From positions 186,799,439-186,863,438 of the forward strand of contig NC_050100.1 in assembly GCF_902167145.1 (NCBI RefSeq): a stretch of DNA of 64,000 nt. The letters are read 5' to 3'. Both the position numbers and the translations under genes were made by a program. This stretch comes from Zea mays (lineage: Eukaryota; Streptophyta; Magnoliopsida; Poales; Poaceae). This document shows positions 1 through 12,672 of this stretch, piece by piece; the stretch's first letter is position 1, and every line of letters begins with the position of its first letter. The notes beneath the pieces are model-generated. The model made no database searches. It was given only the letters and a program-made list of their open reading frames with translations, and was not told the origin of the DNA.

Positions 1-1278
1 ATCGTGGCAGCCGGAGAGGTTTTGGCACCCGGTTCGTGTGGTGTCGTGGCCGTCGGAGGAGCACTGGAGCCTGGCGGAAGGACATCTGTCAGAGCTATCG
101 AGTCCTTGCTGACGTCCTCTTGCTTCTGTAAGGGGGCTGAGAGCCACCGTCGTCATAGAGCGTGCGGGGCGCCATCATTGCTTGTTTGGCGGAGCGAGCC
201 AGATGGGACGCCGGTCTTGTTTCCCGTAGCCTGAGTCACCTTGGGGTAGGGTAATGATGGCGCCTCCTGTTGACGTGGTCGGTCCGTGCCCTAGGTTGGG
301 CGATGTGGAGGCTCCTTCGAGGTCGAGGTCGAGTCTGTCTTCCGAGGCCGAGGTCGAGTCCGAGCCCCTGGGTCGGGCGAGGCGGAGACCGTCGGTTGAG
401 GCCAGGGCTGAGTCCGAGCCCTGGGGTCGGGCGAAACGGAGTTCGTCGTCTTCCGGGGCTGAGCCCGAGTCCGAGCCCTGGGTCAGGCGGAGCGGAGTTC
501 GCCGTCTTTCAGGGCTGAGCCCGAGTCCGAGCCCTGGGTCGGGTGGAGCGGAGTTCGCCGTCTTCTAGGGCTGAGCCCGAGTCCGAGCCCTGGGTCGGGC
601 GGAGCGGAGTTCGCCGTCTTCCAGGGCTGAGCCCGAGTCCGAGCCCTGGGTCGGGCGGAGCGGAGTTCGCCGTCTTCCGGGGCTGAGCCCGAGTCCGAGC
701 CCTAGGTCGGGCGGAGCGGAGTTCGCCGTCTTACGGGGCTGAGCCCGAGTCCAAGCCGTGGGTCGAGCGAAGCGGAGTTTCCTATGGTGCCTGAGGCCGG
801 GCCTGGCTGCCTGTCAGCCTCACTCTGTCGAGTGGCACAGCAGTCGGAGTGGCGCAGGCGGCGCTGTCCTTCTGTCAGGCCGGTCAGTGGAGCGGCGAAG
901 TGAATGCGGTCACTTCGGCTCTGTCGACTGAAGGGCGCGCGTCAGGATAAAGGTGTCAGGCCACCTTTGCATTAAATGCCCCTGCGATTTGGTCGGTTGG
1001 CGTGGCGATTTGGCCAGGTTTGCTTCTTGGCGAAGACTGGGCCTCGGGCGAGCCGGAAGTATGTTCGTCGCTGGAGGGGGGCCTCGGGCGAGACGTAGAT
1101 CCTTCGGGGTCGGCTGCTCTTGCCCGAGGCTGGGCTCGGGCGAGGCGTGATCGAGTCCCTCGAATGGACAGATCCCTGACTTTGTCGCACCCATCAGGCC
1201 TTTGCAGCTTTGTGCTGATGGGGGTTACCAGCTGAGAATTAGGAGTCTTGAGGGTACCCCTAATTATGGTCCCCGACA
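1..1278 (-). repeat. 3' LTR of element A (partial, cut by window start)
   Basis: Matches 39230-40619 along its whole length. On the minus strand it begins TGTCGGGGACC at 1278, the same terminus as the LTRs at 40619 and 49433. The rest of the LTR (about 400-500 bp, including the TATA region seen in the other copy) lies before base 1. It contains a 56-bp tandem array. Confidence 0.92.
419..779 (-). repeat. 56-bp GC-rich tandem array inside LTR of A (6 units)
   Basis: The phrase gagttcgccgtctt recurs at about 439, 493, 551, 607, 663 and 719, with a degenerate end at 775; the spacing is mostly 56 bp. Each unit contains gggctgagcccgagtc. The partner LTR carries 8 units. Continuous open frames across the array follow from the period and GC content and are not genes. 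Confidence 0.9.
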
Positions 1279-1294
1279 GTAGCCCCCGAGCCTC
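1279..1294 (-). other. Polypurine tract of element A
   Basis: Read on the minus strand, GAGGCTCGGGGGCTAC directly abuts the LTR start TGTCGGGG. This is the expected site for plus-strand DNA priming. Confidence 0.75.
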
Positions 1295-2562
1295 GAAGGG
1301 AGTGTTAACACTCGCTTGGAGGCTTTTGTCACACTTTTTTGCAAGGGGACCAGCCTTTCTCGGTTGCGTTTTGTTCCGGTGGGTGCGTGCGAGCGCACCC
1401 GCCGGGTGTAGCCCCCGAGGCCTCGGAGGAGTGGTTTGACTCCTCCGAGGTCTTAATGCCTCGCGCAATGCTTCGGCTGGTCTGGTCGTTCCCTCATGCG
1501 AGCTGGTCGTAGCCCGGGTGCATGGTCGGGTCCCAAGTTCTCGGGCTGGTATGTTGACGCTGTCAACGGTTTGGCCGGAGCCGAGTTTGCGAGAGCAGCC
1601 CCCGAGCCTCTGCACAGGGCGAGAGGACGGTCAAGGACAGACTCGACTTTTTTACATACGCCCCTGCGTTGCCTTTCCGCAAGGAGGAGGGGGGAAAGCG
1701 CCATGTTGCCCTCGGAGGGCACCGAACATGGTGTCTCCGGTGAGCTGCTGGCGGGTAATCCGAGTGGACGCCCATGCCCCATTTGTTAGGGGTCGGCTAG
1801 AGGCCCGGAGGCGCGCTCAAAAGTACCTGTGGGTGATCTGCCGGACCTGGTCCCCTTTCGACGGGGTCCGAGGGCTCGATGCCTCCCTCTGATGGGATTC
1901 CGTTACAAGATCGTTCCCGCTGGTCTCGGAAATGTCCTAGGGTACCTCGGGAGCGTAGCCCGAGCCTTGGTTATGTATCGAACATACCCAGGGTCATCCC
2001 TCGCTCTGTGTCTGAGGCGGCTGTGAACCCTTCAAGGGCCAGCCTACGAACCCCTGATCAGTAGTGGGCGTGGAGCCCGAGTAGCCTGAGGCAGCCGCCG
2101 AACCCTTCCGAGGGGCCAGCCTTCGAACCTCTGACCAGTAGTGGGTGCGGGGCCCACGCGCTCTAAGGCGGCTGTTAAACCCCTCCGAGGGGCCAGCCTT
2201 TGAACCTCTGATCAGTAGGGAGGCTCGGAGCCTGTTTCCTTCACGGAGAAGGATCCTTTTCGGGGTATCCCCCTTTCCCGGTCCCTGTTGTAAGAGAGAG
2301 AAAGAGGAAAAGGAAAAGGATATGAAATCGAATGACGTGGCGTACCTTTTTTGACGCGGTCCTTATGGCGAAGGCGAAGCGTCGTTTGCTTCCCCTGCCA
2401 GAGGCGCCGCCTGTCTCGCCGCGGAGTTAATGCGACGGGGCGAGCGGTTCGTGGGGCGGCTGTTGCGCGTGCGCGAGCCGTTCGAGGAACGGTCGTTTCG
2501 CTTTGAGTTTTTGAATCCCGCGGCGGGTTCGGGCGAAACGTTGAACGGGTCTCGCCTTGGTC
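1295..2562. other. Non-coding 3' region of A / upstream region of its antisense gene, with a 3-copy repeat
   Basis: No supported coding region. A 74-77 bp direct repeat occurs three times, starting near 2014, 2088 and 2165; each copy has a ggcggctg-type start, gaggggccagcct in the middle and ctgatcagtag at the end. It lies upstream of the antisense gene's TATA box, so it could be a promoter repeat. That role is inference. Confidence 0.6.
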
Positions 2563-2570
2563 TTTATATA
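2563..2570 (+). promoter_or_regulatory. TATA box of the antisense gene in element A
   Basis: TTTATATA, 137 bp upstream of the ATG at 2707, on the strand opposite to A's own genes. The distance suits a TATA box plus a leader of about 100 nt. Confidence 0.55.
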
Positions 2571-2706
2571 CTCGGGGGAGGGTCTGGCGACGGTTCTTTG
2601 CTCCGCTTCTCGCCTCCTTCTTAGGTTTTCGCAACCTAAGAGATTTAGCCAGAGAAAAGGAAACCGCCCACCCTGTCCTTTCTGCCGCCACCCCCTTTGC
2701 TCGGTG

Positions 2707-3624
2707 ATGGCCGACCGGGTGACCATCGTCTCGCTGCGCGACCCATGGCCTTTCTCCACAGTCACGGCGGATGACCTGGAGGATCTTGTTGCTGAGGGTT
2801 TACTTCGCCCTCTCTCTGATGAGAGGCAGTAGGAGTGGATTCCCCCCGCGAGCGGAGCCGCTCTGTCCCCGCCGCTGGGGTACGTCGTGAGCTTCGTCTC
2901 CTTCCACGAGCGAGGATTCGGTGTGCCGGCAAGTCGCTTCATGCGGGCGATCCTACACAACTATGGGGTGGAGTTGCACAACCTCAGCCCCAACTCCATC
3001 TCGCAAGCCGCCATCTTCGTAGCGGTGTGCGAAGGATACTTGGGGATCGCCCCCCACTGGGACTTGTGGACTCATCTCTTTTCCGCGGAGCTTTTTGCTT
3101 CGCCGACGGGGGAGAGAAGGGTCCACGCGGCAGTGCAGGCCGGCGGCTGCATCCTCCAGCTGAGGCAGTCGCGGGCGTCGCAGTATATTCCCGCCATCCT
3201 TGCATCCTCGAATAAGGGGTGGCAGCGCTGGTGGTTCTACCTCCGGAATGACGGCGAGATGCTCCCGCCGTTTTCTCAGCGAGTGGTCACCGTCGCCGCC
3301 AACGCTTGGCGCTACGGGACCCCGCACGACAGACAGAAGAACCTCGAGCCCCTTCTCAAGGCCCTGGAGGCGTTGCGGAAAGGAGGGCTCACCGCCGCGG
3401 GAGTGATTGCCACCATTCACCGCCGGAGGGTGCTTCCCTTGGCGGAGCGGTGGTTGCCGCTTTGGGAGATGACGCCAGAGGCTAACTTGGAGGGCTCGCG
3501 GATGTCGTTGGATCCTCTTCCCATCGACGTTCTCCACGGGCGGGTGGCCGTCACGTTGGGAAAACCAGACGCCAGCGCCTTCTCTCAGCCCTTGATGCGC
3601 CCCGACCACGGGTGCGTGACCCTG
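2707..3624 (+). pseudogene. Antisense gene of element A, exon 1 (putative gypsy-type transposon / Transposase_28-like domain)
   Basis: Exon 1 starts at ATG 2707 and stays open for 306 codons except for one amber codon at 2830-2832. After the stop, the region starting VVSFVSFHERGFGVP and including NLSPNSISQAAIFVAVCEGY and an APHWDLWTHLF motif resembles the plant putative gypsy type transposon domain found in Tat-type elements and in many grass hypothetical proteins. It ends at a good donor, CTG|GTGAGT, with the acceptor CTCCAG at 3701. Removing that 77-nt intron continues the frame exactly. The gene lies antisense between pol and the 3' LTR, where Tat elements often carry extra ORFs. Function unknown; a Gag-independent accessory role is only a guess. 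Confidence 0.75.
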
Positions 3625-3701
3625 GTGAGTGTCCGCTCCTTCCTTCTCCTTGCGTCGGATTGCCCTTGGTCCTTTCGGTCGAGATTTCCATCTGTCTCCA
3701 G

Positions 3702-3817
3702 GAGGTAGGGTGGCACAAGCCTTCCCGGCCACGGGTCCCGAAGGACGCGGTGGACCGAGCAGCGCGGCGGGTTGCCGCGGAGGAGAAGAAGAAAAAGAAG
3801 GACGCGGAGAAGGCCTG
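3702..3817 (+). pseudogene. Antisense gene of A, exon 2, part left of the D insertion
   Basis: Follows the acceptor at 3700-3701 in frame. It encodes a basic stretch ending in a lysine-rich run (EEKKKKKDAEK). Element D was inserted inside a codon; the 5 bp gcctg at 3813-3817 is duplicated at 30210-30214. The exon resumes at 30215 without loss of frame. Confidence 0.75.
3813..3817. other. Target site duplication of element D, left copy
   Basis: gcctg directly before the LTR start TGTGACGG at 3818; the right copy is at 30210-30214. Confidence 0.95.
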
Positions 3818-4263
3818 TGTGACGGAACCTCCCAAGTAATTAGGCCCACCTACAGTTGTCCTTGTCCAACGGACATCAGACAACCCTGTAGGTGCCCCTG
3901 AACTACTTGACAAGTTCGGTATCCTTCCTTACCTCACCAGGAACGTCTCACCCATCTTGTAGACATTACAGAACATCGGAGATAAAGAAATGCGGAAGCG
4001 AATTACATAAACTTTACATTTATTTCAAAAGTAAGCTTGAGTTATATTATTACAGACCAGCCTAAAAGTGAGTGCATAGGAGTAATATTATACAAACCAG
4101 GGAGGCAAAAACTCCTCCCAAGAAGCTAAAAGCAAAAGATCCTAGGTGGAGGACCGAGTCCTCCCGCACTTCAGTCTTGATTTTCTTCTTTTGGAACCAC
4201 CTTGGCACAGAAGCAGCAAAAGTCTGCTACTTCCTCACCTAAAAACAACGAAGGGATAAACCC

Positions 4264-4280
4264 TGAGTATGGAATACTCA
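4264..4280 (-). other. U5 hairpin in LTR of D
   Basis: A perfect 7-bp inverted repeat, TGAGTAT ... ATACTCA with a 3-nt loop, about 450 nt from the 3' edge of the LTR. On the minus strand it is preceded by TTGC and followed about 27 nt later by TTTTTAGGT. Similar modules lie in E and F. The right LTR copy is at 13943-13959. Confidence 0.6.
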
Positions 4281-6530
4281 GCAAGTCTTACCCGACTAAA
4301 GAAAAGACTCTCAAGGGTATGCTGGTTATGTGGGAGTCAAGGTAAGGCTTTTCAATATTCAAAGACTCTGTTTTGCAGAAATGCTTACTAAAGTGGATCC
4401 TTAAAAATCCAGTTTTAATTTGTCAAGTTAAGTAAAATTACCTGTACTAGAGTTCTTTCTACCCTAGTTCAATCACTGATCCTGCACTAGCCAATTTCTT
4501 AACAAGAACCCATCATCTTTAGTGGAATGCTACGTGTAAGTCAGTGGCCAAGTCTCCATAACCGCGGAGGTACGGCGATCCGAATCGATTATACTCAGCT
4601 GAGGATCTCCAATCACACGACATATGTAGCACTTAACCCTTGCATATGTCAACCCGCCACCGGGGTTCTTAAGACCGGATCAGGTTCACGCAGACCGAGA
4701 GCACAGATACACCACCGTCCAGCCTCTTGCCACGGAGGGTACACGCTACTCTCGCCACCGCTCCACGCCCATCTCGTGTTGTCTTATTCCGGCCTTAGTC
4801 TGCCCGAGGCAAGGCTTACCCATGACGAGGCATGTGACCAGTTAAAGGGTCCTCGGTCAGCAGGCCTACATCGAGACGGTCCTTAATCGACTCAGACGGA
4901 GACACTACACCGAGACTCTCTTTCTCGTGCAAGTCACCCGCCCGGTCTCAGCTTAATCTTTTTAACCCAAAAACTTGGTACCTGACAGAGGTACATCTTT
5001 TCCGATGTTGGACCCATCATGGCCATGATGGATCCACCATCAAGTTTTGTTTTCGAAAACATCCCGACCACTTTTGCCAAACATCTTTTGTAAAACAAAT
5101 CCTTTTGTTTTTCTAAAGCAATACTAAGCATAGTAAAACCTTTTGTAAAAACAGGATTTCAAGGGGGGGGGTAATCAAAATCAAGGAAGGTAATGCAGGA
5201 ATTGTTTACAATCAACTCCTATAACTTAATGCAGCAAGCAAGTGAGAAAGATTTTAAAAACATCAAGGGAGGTGGCAAATGCACCGGGGCTTGCCTTCGT
5301 TTGCAGGTGATTCAGGCTCGGATCCACAAATGTCGAAGTAGAAACTATTCCCGGCCTGAGTGTCCAAAGGTGGTTGCACTTGCTCTTCGGGGACTTCTAC
5401 CTCTTCTTCACGTTCTACTCATAACCATACATAAGTATAAGAATGGATGCCATGGGATGCTCATGAGGATGCAAAGACAACATAAACTTATGTCTTGAAT
5501 ACAACTTGCCTTCACGGAGTTCCGGGAACTTAGGGTTTCCGGAGTCGGTAAAGGAGTTCATAGGGCAGGGGGGTGTTTTGGGGTTTGGTGATCAAACAAG
5601 GTCCAAATCAATTCAAACTCTACCCAAGGTCTCTAAATAGTATATAATATTCATATAAAAATTTTGAGCATTTTAGGACTTATCAATTATTTTCTAAAAA
5701 TCCATAATCAACATTTTTAACCATTTTAAATACCCTAAAATTTCTTACTTTCACTAAAAATCACCAATTTATTTTTATTAAATACTATGGAAAATAACAA
5801 ACCTAGGAAAATTAGTTTCACAATTTTAGCATTTTTCTACATTTTTCTACACATTTATAAAGTTTTCCTGAAAAAGAAAAAGAAAAGGGATAAACAGAAC
5901 CGGGCCGATTCTGGCCCAGACGGCCCAAGCCTCAGAGAAAACGGGACGCGCCCGCGCCCGCGAGGGAGGTTTTGCGCAGAGGCCCTCGGCGTTTTGACTA
6001 AACCAGAACAGGGTCGCTTACTGTTTTCGCAAGTCACTGACAAATCACAGAAAAACCCTCGGGTTTCTGTTTCTTCGCAGGGGAAGGTCCCCGACCACGG
6101 CAGCGCACGGAGAGGCTCCGGCGAGCATCTACGCCGGCCGATTAAGGCAATGACCGGCGCTCCCGAGCGGCAGACACCAAATCCAAGCTACCCCGAGTAA
6201 TTCCCCTAAGTTAATTGCACAATTGGTGCCCTATTCTAGCCTGCCCACGAGAACCGCGAAGACCATGATCGTTTGATCGTGTTCCCGACGAATGGGGGTT
6301 TCTTAGTTCAAATTGGAGGCTCGGTAAGCATCACAGGGTGACAAGAGTGCTCAAACAAGGGAGGGTGAGGGCTGAACGGACCTAGAAAGGGCTGACCGCG
6401 GTGAGCAGTTTCTTGCGGTGGCAGAAACTTGATTTGGGGAGAACTCCAAATTCGCGGATTCCAGTGAATGACTGTGGCTGATTCGTGGTGGCTGGACAGC
6501 TTACTAGCCTACGGAGTTCGGGGAGGGGTC

Positions 6531-6538
6531 AATTTATA
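6531..6538 (-). promoter_or_regulatory. Candidate TATA box of element D LTR
   Basis: On the minus strand the sequence reads GCTATAAATTGACC, a good plant TATA context. Transcription would start near 6505 and leave a long R-U5 leader. The other LTR has it at about 16212-16219. Confidence 0.5.
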
Positions 6539-7839
6539 GCGAGGGTAAGCGGCGGTGGCGAATTTGACCGAGCAGTGCTGGCGGCCGGAGGTGAAGAAGA
6601 ACCTGGGTGCGGTGAATTCGTGGCAAATGGCGTGGCGAGCTCCCCGTCGATGATGGGATGGCTTAGAGGAGTCACGACGGCACGGTGTAAAGACAGAGCC
6701 ACGCGGCGGACGCCGGTAATGGCTCAACGGCGGTGAAATCTTTATCCGAGGGATCGGTGAGCAAGGGGGAATGGACTACGGCGGGCCGAGGTGGCATCCA
6801 GCTCACCGGCGGCAAAGATTTTTACCGAGCGGAACTTATCCGATGGCCACGACGCACGAATCTCGGCGACCGGCAATCAACGACGACGGCCACCGGCGAC
6901 GAGCACGGGAGGGGATCTTTTTCAGTTTAACCGTACTGTACCATGGCGCATCCCATTCAATAGCCTGTCAGCCGAACTTGGAGCATCATTTTCTCTTAAT
7001 TTCTAATGTCAACATATGTCGAGCTCTGCAGCAAAAGTGTAGAGCAATATGCCCTCTACAACTTTGTAATATGATGATGCCACAAAAACTCATTGGATCA
7101 TGCTTGAATTTAAACTTGAAGTTGATGGCATCAATCTGTCAGTCTGATTTTCAGACTTATCCAACCTGACAGCCTGACTTTAGGCTTACTTATCTCTGGA
7201 TTTTTCTTAACAAGTGAGCTTACCACCTTAAGCAAAGTTGTTCACCTAAGATAGATCTACATAGTTGATGTGGTGACCTAGGGCAAAAATCCTATGCTTT
7301 GTAAGTTACAAAGCCCCAAAGTTGAGCCCATTCACTAATTTTTCAGACTTAGAATAAACTCAAATGAGGTCCATCTTGCATTTAGGTCCAAAACTTAGGG
7401 TTTGGCTTATAAATTCACATATTTGTGAACCAAATGACTTTATATGTATAAACAAAGTAGTTTTTACATTTTAGTCCAAAGGTTCATCATTTTTGCACAT
7501 AAGCCCCTAGGGTTTGGTTTTAGGGTTTTCCAGGGTTCCAATTAGGGTTTCTGGTATCTCAGGGGTACAAAAGTGATTCAAGTTTATTTTTAGGGTCATT
7601 TTATGACTTTTACCCTAAAGTATTTAGGTTTTCTTAACTTGGGTAAAGTTTTACCCCTATAATCCCCATTTAGGGTTAAGTCCATTAACCAGGGTTCCAT
7701 TTGCAAAACACTTAAAACAATACAACTTGTTTGAAATTTTTGCCTAGTGAATGCACTCTAGGTGTGTCAAACATATGCAATGCCAATGCTCATGATGCCA
7801 TGCTCAAGTTTTAGTTATAGTAACACCAGGGGTGTTACA

Positions 7840-7874
7840 TCCTTCCCCCCATAAAAGAATCTCGTCCCGAGATT
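7840..7874 (-). other. PPT and adjacent hairpin of element D
   Basis: On the minus strand a 7-bp stem (AATCTCG/CGAGATT, 7858-7874, 3-nt loop) is followed by TCTTTTAT and the purine tract GGGGGGAAGGA, which abuts the 3' LTR. The same stem, spacer and PPT order occurs in E and F. Confidence 0.8.
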
Positions 7875-7991
7875 AAAAATCCTAGGGTAAGTAATGGTAA
7901 AGGAAACGCATCACATTTTTATTTCCTTATTTTTGGTACAAGACAGGGGTGATGTGGGGGTTACTTCTTTATTACAACAGCTATACAGGCT

Positions 7992-10900
7992 TTACAATTT
8001 ACATGAGGCTAAAAAGCCTGGGAAATTCTTATCTAAGAAGTCTTGGGTTTCCCATGTAGCCTCATCTTCCGAATGTTGGTTCCACTGTATCTTGTAGAAC
8101 TTGAGAGTCTTTCTTCGGGTGACCCTGTCCTTTTGATCCAGAACTCGAAGAGGATGTTCCGAGTATGTTAAGTCTGGTTCCAGGACAACATCAGTCACTT
8201 CAATGGTTCGATCAGGAACCCGAAGACACTTCTTCAATTGTGACACGTGGAACACATTATGCACAGCAGACAATGTTTCGGGGAGCTGAAGTCGATACGC
8301 CACTGGCCCATATCTTTCCAGAATAAGAAAAGGACCAATATATCGTGGTGCAAGTTTTCCTTTAACTCCGAAACGCGATACACCCTTCATTGGTGAGACC
8401 TTCAAGTAGACATAGTCTCCTTCCAGGAAATATAAGGGCATTCGCTGCTTGTCTGCATAACTCTTTTGCCGTGCTTGAGCTTTCTTCATATTATGGATAA
8501 TTCTCTGAACCTTTTCTTCAACCTCTTTCACCATATCAGGTCTAAAGAAGTATCTTTCTCCAGGTTCAGACCAATTGAGCGGAGTCCGACACCGTCGTCC
8601 ATATAAAGCTTCAAAGGGTGCCATCTTAATACTTTCTTGATAACTATTATTGTATGAAAACTCTGCCAAAGGTAAACATTCATCCCATTTCAGTGAGAAA
8701 TCCAGGACACATGCCCGTAGCATATCTTCAAGTATTTGGTTTACTCTCTCAGTTTGTCCACTGGTTTGAGGATGATAGGCCGAACTGTGGAGCAATTTAG
8801 TACCCAAGGAGTTGTGAAGTGCTTCCCAAAACTTGGCTACAAATTGAGGTCCACGATCCGACACAATGGTCTTCGGAACACCATGCAAACTGAGAATACG
8901 GGCAATGTACAATTGGGCGTAGACAGTAACCGGGGAATTTGTCTTGACCGGCAGAAAGTGAGCAATCTTTGTAAGTCGATCAACAATCACCCAGATGGAG
9001 TCATATCCTTTTGCGGTCCTGGGCAATCCCACAATGAAGTCCATGCTTATGTCTTCCCATTTCCATGTTGGTATTGATAATGACTGCAATGGACCGGCAG
9101 TTTTCATGTGTATGGCCTTGACACGTCTGCAGGTGTCGCATTTAGCCACATAGCGTGCAATTTCAATCTTCATTTTTGTCCACCAGTAATGTTGCTTTAA
9201 GTCTTGATACATCTTAGTGCTTCCGGGATGAATAGAATAACGACTAAGATGTACTTCATCCAGAATTTGCTGGCGGAGCTCTTCGTTCTTTGGCACAACT
9301 ATGCGGTTTTTAAACCATATCACACCTTGATCGTCTTCTTTGAAACACTTGGCTGTTCCAGCCCTTATCTTTTCTCGTATGTGCTTCATACCCAGATTAT
9401 CCTTTTGAGCATCAATTATTCTTTGCAAAATGATTGACTCAAGCCTTAACTGATTTAGAGTCCCTTGTTGAATGATCCCCAGGTTTAACTTTTCCATTTC
9501 CTGACACAAAGTATTCTCGGAAGTCTTCGCCATAAGACAGTGGCAGGAAGTCTTACGACTCAGTGCATCTGCCACCACATTGGCCTTGCCTGGGTGATAA
9601 TGGATCTCCAGTTCATAGTCTTTGATGAGCTCAAGCCATCGTCTTTGCCTCATATTTAACTCTGACTGGGTGAAGATGTACTTCAAACTTTTATGATCTG
9701 TATATATGTGACAGATATTTCCCAGCAGATAGTGACGCCAAATCTTTAGGGCATGAACCACAGCAGCTAACTCCAGATCATGAGTTGGATAGTGCTCCTC
9801 ATGTCGGCGCAACTGCCTTGAAGCATACGCAATCACTCGGCCCTCTTACATCAGTACACAGCCGAGCCCACTGCCCGATGCATCACAATATACGTCAAAA
9901 GGTTTAGTGATGTCCGGTTGAGCTAATACCGGAGCAGTGGTCAATAGTGTCTTCAGTTGTTCAAAGGCTTCATTGCACTTAGAAGACCAATTGAACTTAA
10001 TGTCATTCTTTAACAAACTTGTGATTGGCTTCACAAGCTTAGAAAAATCTGGTATGAATCTGCGGTAATACCCAGCCAGTCCAAGAAAACTCCGGACTTG
10101 GTGAACAGTTGTTGGGGGTTTCCATTCCAGAATATCTTTGACCTTGCTAGGATCTACCGCAATTCCTTTAGCTGATAACACGTGCCCCAAAAATTGAATT
10201 TCTTCCAGCCAGAACGCACACTTGCTGAACTTGGCATATAGCTGGTGTTCCCTTAGGCGCGTCAATACAATCCGTAAATGCTGAGCATGGTCTTCTTCAT
10301 TCTTGGAATATATCAAGATATCATCAATGAAGACTACCACGAACTTGTCCAATTCAGGCATGAACACCGAGTTCATTAAATAAGTGAAATGGGCAGGAGC
10401 ATTTGTGAGCCCGAAAGACATCACCAAGTATTCAAACAATCCATACCGCGTAGTGAATGCGGTCTTCGGTATATCCTCGGGCCGAATACGGATCTGATGA
10501 TAGCCCGACCTGAGATCAATTTTAGAAAATACCCTCGCCCCAGTTAGTTGATCAAATAAGATGTCGATCCTTGGAAGAGGGTACTTATTCTTGATGGTGA
10601 CCTCATTCAGGGGCCGATAGTCCACGCACATGCGCAAGGTTTGATCCTTCTTCTTCACAAAGATGGCGGGACAACCCCACGGGGACGAGCTTGGCCGGAT
10701 AAATCCCTTATTCAGCAGGTCTTGTAATTGAATCTTCAATTCTGCCAATTCATTAGGGGGCATACGGTACGATCTTCGGGAAATCGGAGCCGTACCGGGC
10801 TTTAGCTCAATCACAAATTCTACATCTCTTTCAGGGGGTAGTCCAGGCAAATCTTCCGGAAATACATCTGGAAACTCACATACTACCGGAATGTTCTTGA

Positions 10901-12461
10901 TCTCCGGTACAATGGCTTCATAGACTCTACCAGAGGCTTTGGCTGGATTGGTTGCGGGGAGAGTCAAAAGAATCTCTTCTTGGTTATAGCTCAACCTGAC
11001 GGTTCTGAGTTCAGTGTTGAGGATTGCCTTATATTGGGTTAGCCAATTCATTCCCAAAATTACATCTATATCCTGGCCCTTCAGAACAATCATATTAGCA
11101 GGAAAGTTCCGTCCGGCCATTGTTACTGGCACTCCATAGGCCACTTCTTTAGTATAAATGTGTCCCCCAGGTGAATGAATTTTAAATCCCTCCTTTGATT
11201 CATGGTATGCAATATGATGTTGTTCCACAAACTTCTTGCTAATAAATGTATGTGAAGCACCAGAATCAAAAAGAATTATTGCAGGGTGACTGGCCACAGG
11301 GAACGTACCCATCATCACCGGCTCTCCCTCCGGTGTGGTAGCCACTTGCGTATAATATACTCGCCCCGTTTTCTTGGTATTCTTGCCCGAAGTACTTCCC
11401 TTGCCTGGAGCTGAATTTCCCGATCCTTGCTGATTATTAGCCTGATTTTGCCTTGGATAGGGACAATCTTTAATAAAATGCCCAGATTTGCCACAGTTAA
11501 AACATCTAGTTGAAGAACTTGGCAGCGCAGGGAATCGAGTGCCTGGGGCACCCGGCTGTTTTGGGGTAGTGGGGGCATTGTTGGGACGGATAATGATAGG
11601 CTGCTTGAAGGGAAATGAAGGTGGACGAGAAAAAGGGCGATTTTGGTTTGAGGGTCGAATCACAAACCGTGGTTTCTTCGCCTGGCCCTGATTAGGCCGC
11701 TCACCACTGAATCCCTTAGTCTTTCCAGAATTTGCATATTTGGCCTCCACAGATAAGGTTGTGCTGACAGCCTTTCCATAAGTAAGATCAATACATGCAG
11801 CCATTTTTCGCTGCATCCGATCGTTCAGTCCTCTCATAAAACAATTCTTCTTTTTCAAATCCGTATTCACCTGATCAATTGCGTACTGTGACAGGTGATT
11901 GAACTTGTTGAGGTATTGAGTGACGGTATCTCCGCCTTGCTTCAGTTTCATAAACTCTTCTTGTTTCATGTGCAGCACTCCCTCGGGGATGTAATGCTCG
12001 CGGAATGCTGCTTTGAACTCGTTCCATGTAATTTGATGGTTGTCCGGCTGGATGGCCACAAAGTTCCCCCACCAAGTACTGGCGGGTCCTCGGAGTTGCT
12101 GTGCTGCAAACAGTGGCTTCTGTACTTCCGAACAGCGTAGAAGGCCAAACTTCTGCTCTATGACTCGTATCCATTCGTCGGCCTCGAGCGGGTCTTCTGC
12201 TTTGATGAAAAGAGGCGGACGAGTCTCGGAGAAATCCAAATAAGTGGTCTCACGGGGACCTTGTTGGAATCCTCTTCCTGCTTGTTGTTGAAGCTGTTGC
12301 TGACCCGCCATCTCCCTCAGGAAGCGGGTGTTGTCGGCTGTGGCGTTCACCAAGGCAGCAATTGCCTCGGCAAGCGTGGGTGGAACGGGAGGCGGATTCG
12401 GGGTAACGTCCCGACCCCCGGATGTTCCAGCTGTATCCTGTGCACGAGTCCTGGTCGGCAT
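7992..12461 (-). pseudogene. gag-pol: Gag-Pol polyprotein of element D (one nonsense codon)
   Basis: One frame of 1490 codons from ATG 12461. The ATG is preceded directly by TTTTGCCTCAG. Gag occupies the first 300 residues or so; a CCHC knuckle ([14 protein letters not shown]) lies near residue 320, the protease DSGA near 398, RT with FIDD near 710, then RNase H, integrase with an HHCC zinc site and D,D,E motifs ([27 protein letters not shown]), and a chromodomain-like tail containing FYKIQW and EDEATWE. The only stop is TAA at 9846-9848 in RNase H (residue about 872); E has CAA there, so it is a single C-to-T change. Otherwise the frame looks intact. It would act in virus-like particles and at the integration site. 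Confidence 0.92.
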
Positions 12462-12672
12462 CTGAGGCAAAACATTTGAATAAACATCATATGCCCAAGG
12501 ATACCTTCCGTTTTACATTACTATGAAGAGTAATGATACAGACTCAATATTATACAGCAGGATACATTACCCATTTTACAAAAGTTGAACCTATTAACAG
12601 GATACAATACCCATTATACAACAGTACACCCTACAATACCCTACAATACACTACTCTACTTCTATTACACCC
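12462..12672 (-). other. Spacer between ORF1 and gag in element D
   Basis: 211 bp of AT-rich sequence rich in ctacaatac-like words on the plus strand. On the minus strand it ends in a pyrimidine-rich run and CAG directly before the gag ATG, like a 3' splice site. Confidence 0.5.

Larger units (their letters stand above)
3818..7839 (-). repeat. LTR of element D (left copy, 3' LTR)
   Basis: 4022 bp, bounded by TG...CA. It repeats at 13497-16801 plus 29491-30209. On the minus strand it begins TGTAACACCCC and ends GGTTCCGTCACA. A run of 9 G at about 5163-5171 is 12 G in the other copy. It holds no supported coding region; the small open frames inside are unconnected to known proteins. Confidence 0.95.

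Noticed and set aside
254..568. Open frames over the 56-bp array on both strands in LTRs of A and B
   Set aside because: They arise from a GC-rich tandem repeat free of stops in several frames; no known protein and variable copy number.
419..779. Array resembling a CRISPR locus
   Set aside because: Units are directly adjacent 56-bp repeats with no unique spacers, inside an LTR of a plant retroelement.
2145..2960. Frames on either strand upstream of the antisense gene, such as 2427-2960 minus
   Set aside because: Overlap exon 1 and its promoter region and show only Arg/Ser-rich composition.
5787..6200. 137-residue and similar frames inside D's LTRs
   Set aside because: Found only as LTR duplicates, opposite to the element's transcription, no protein features.
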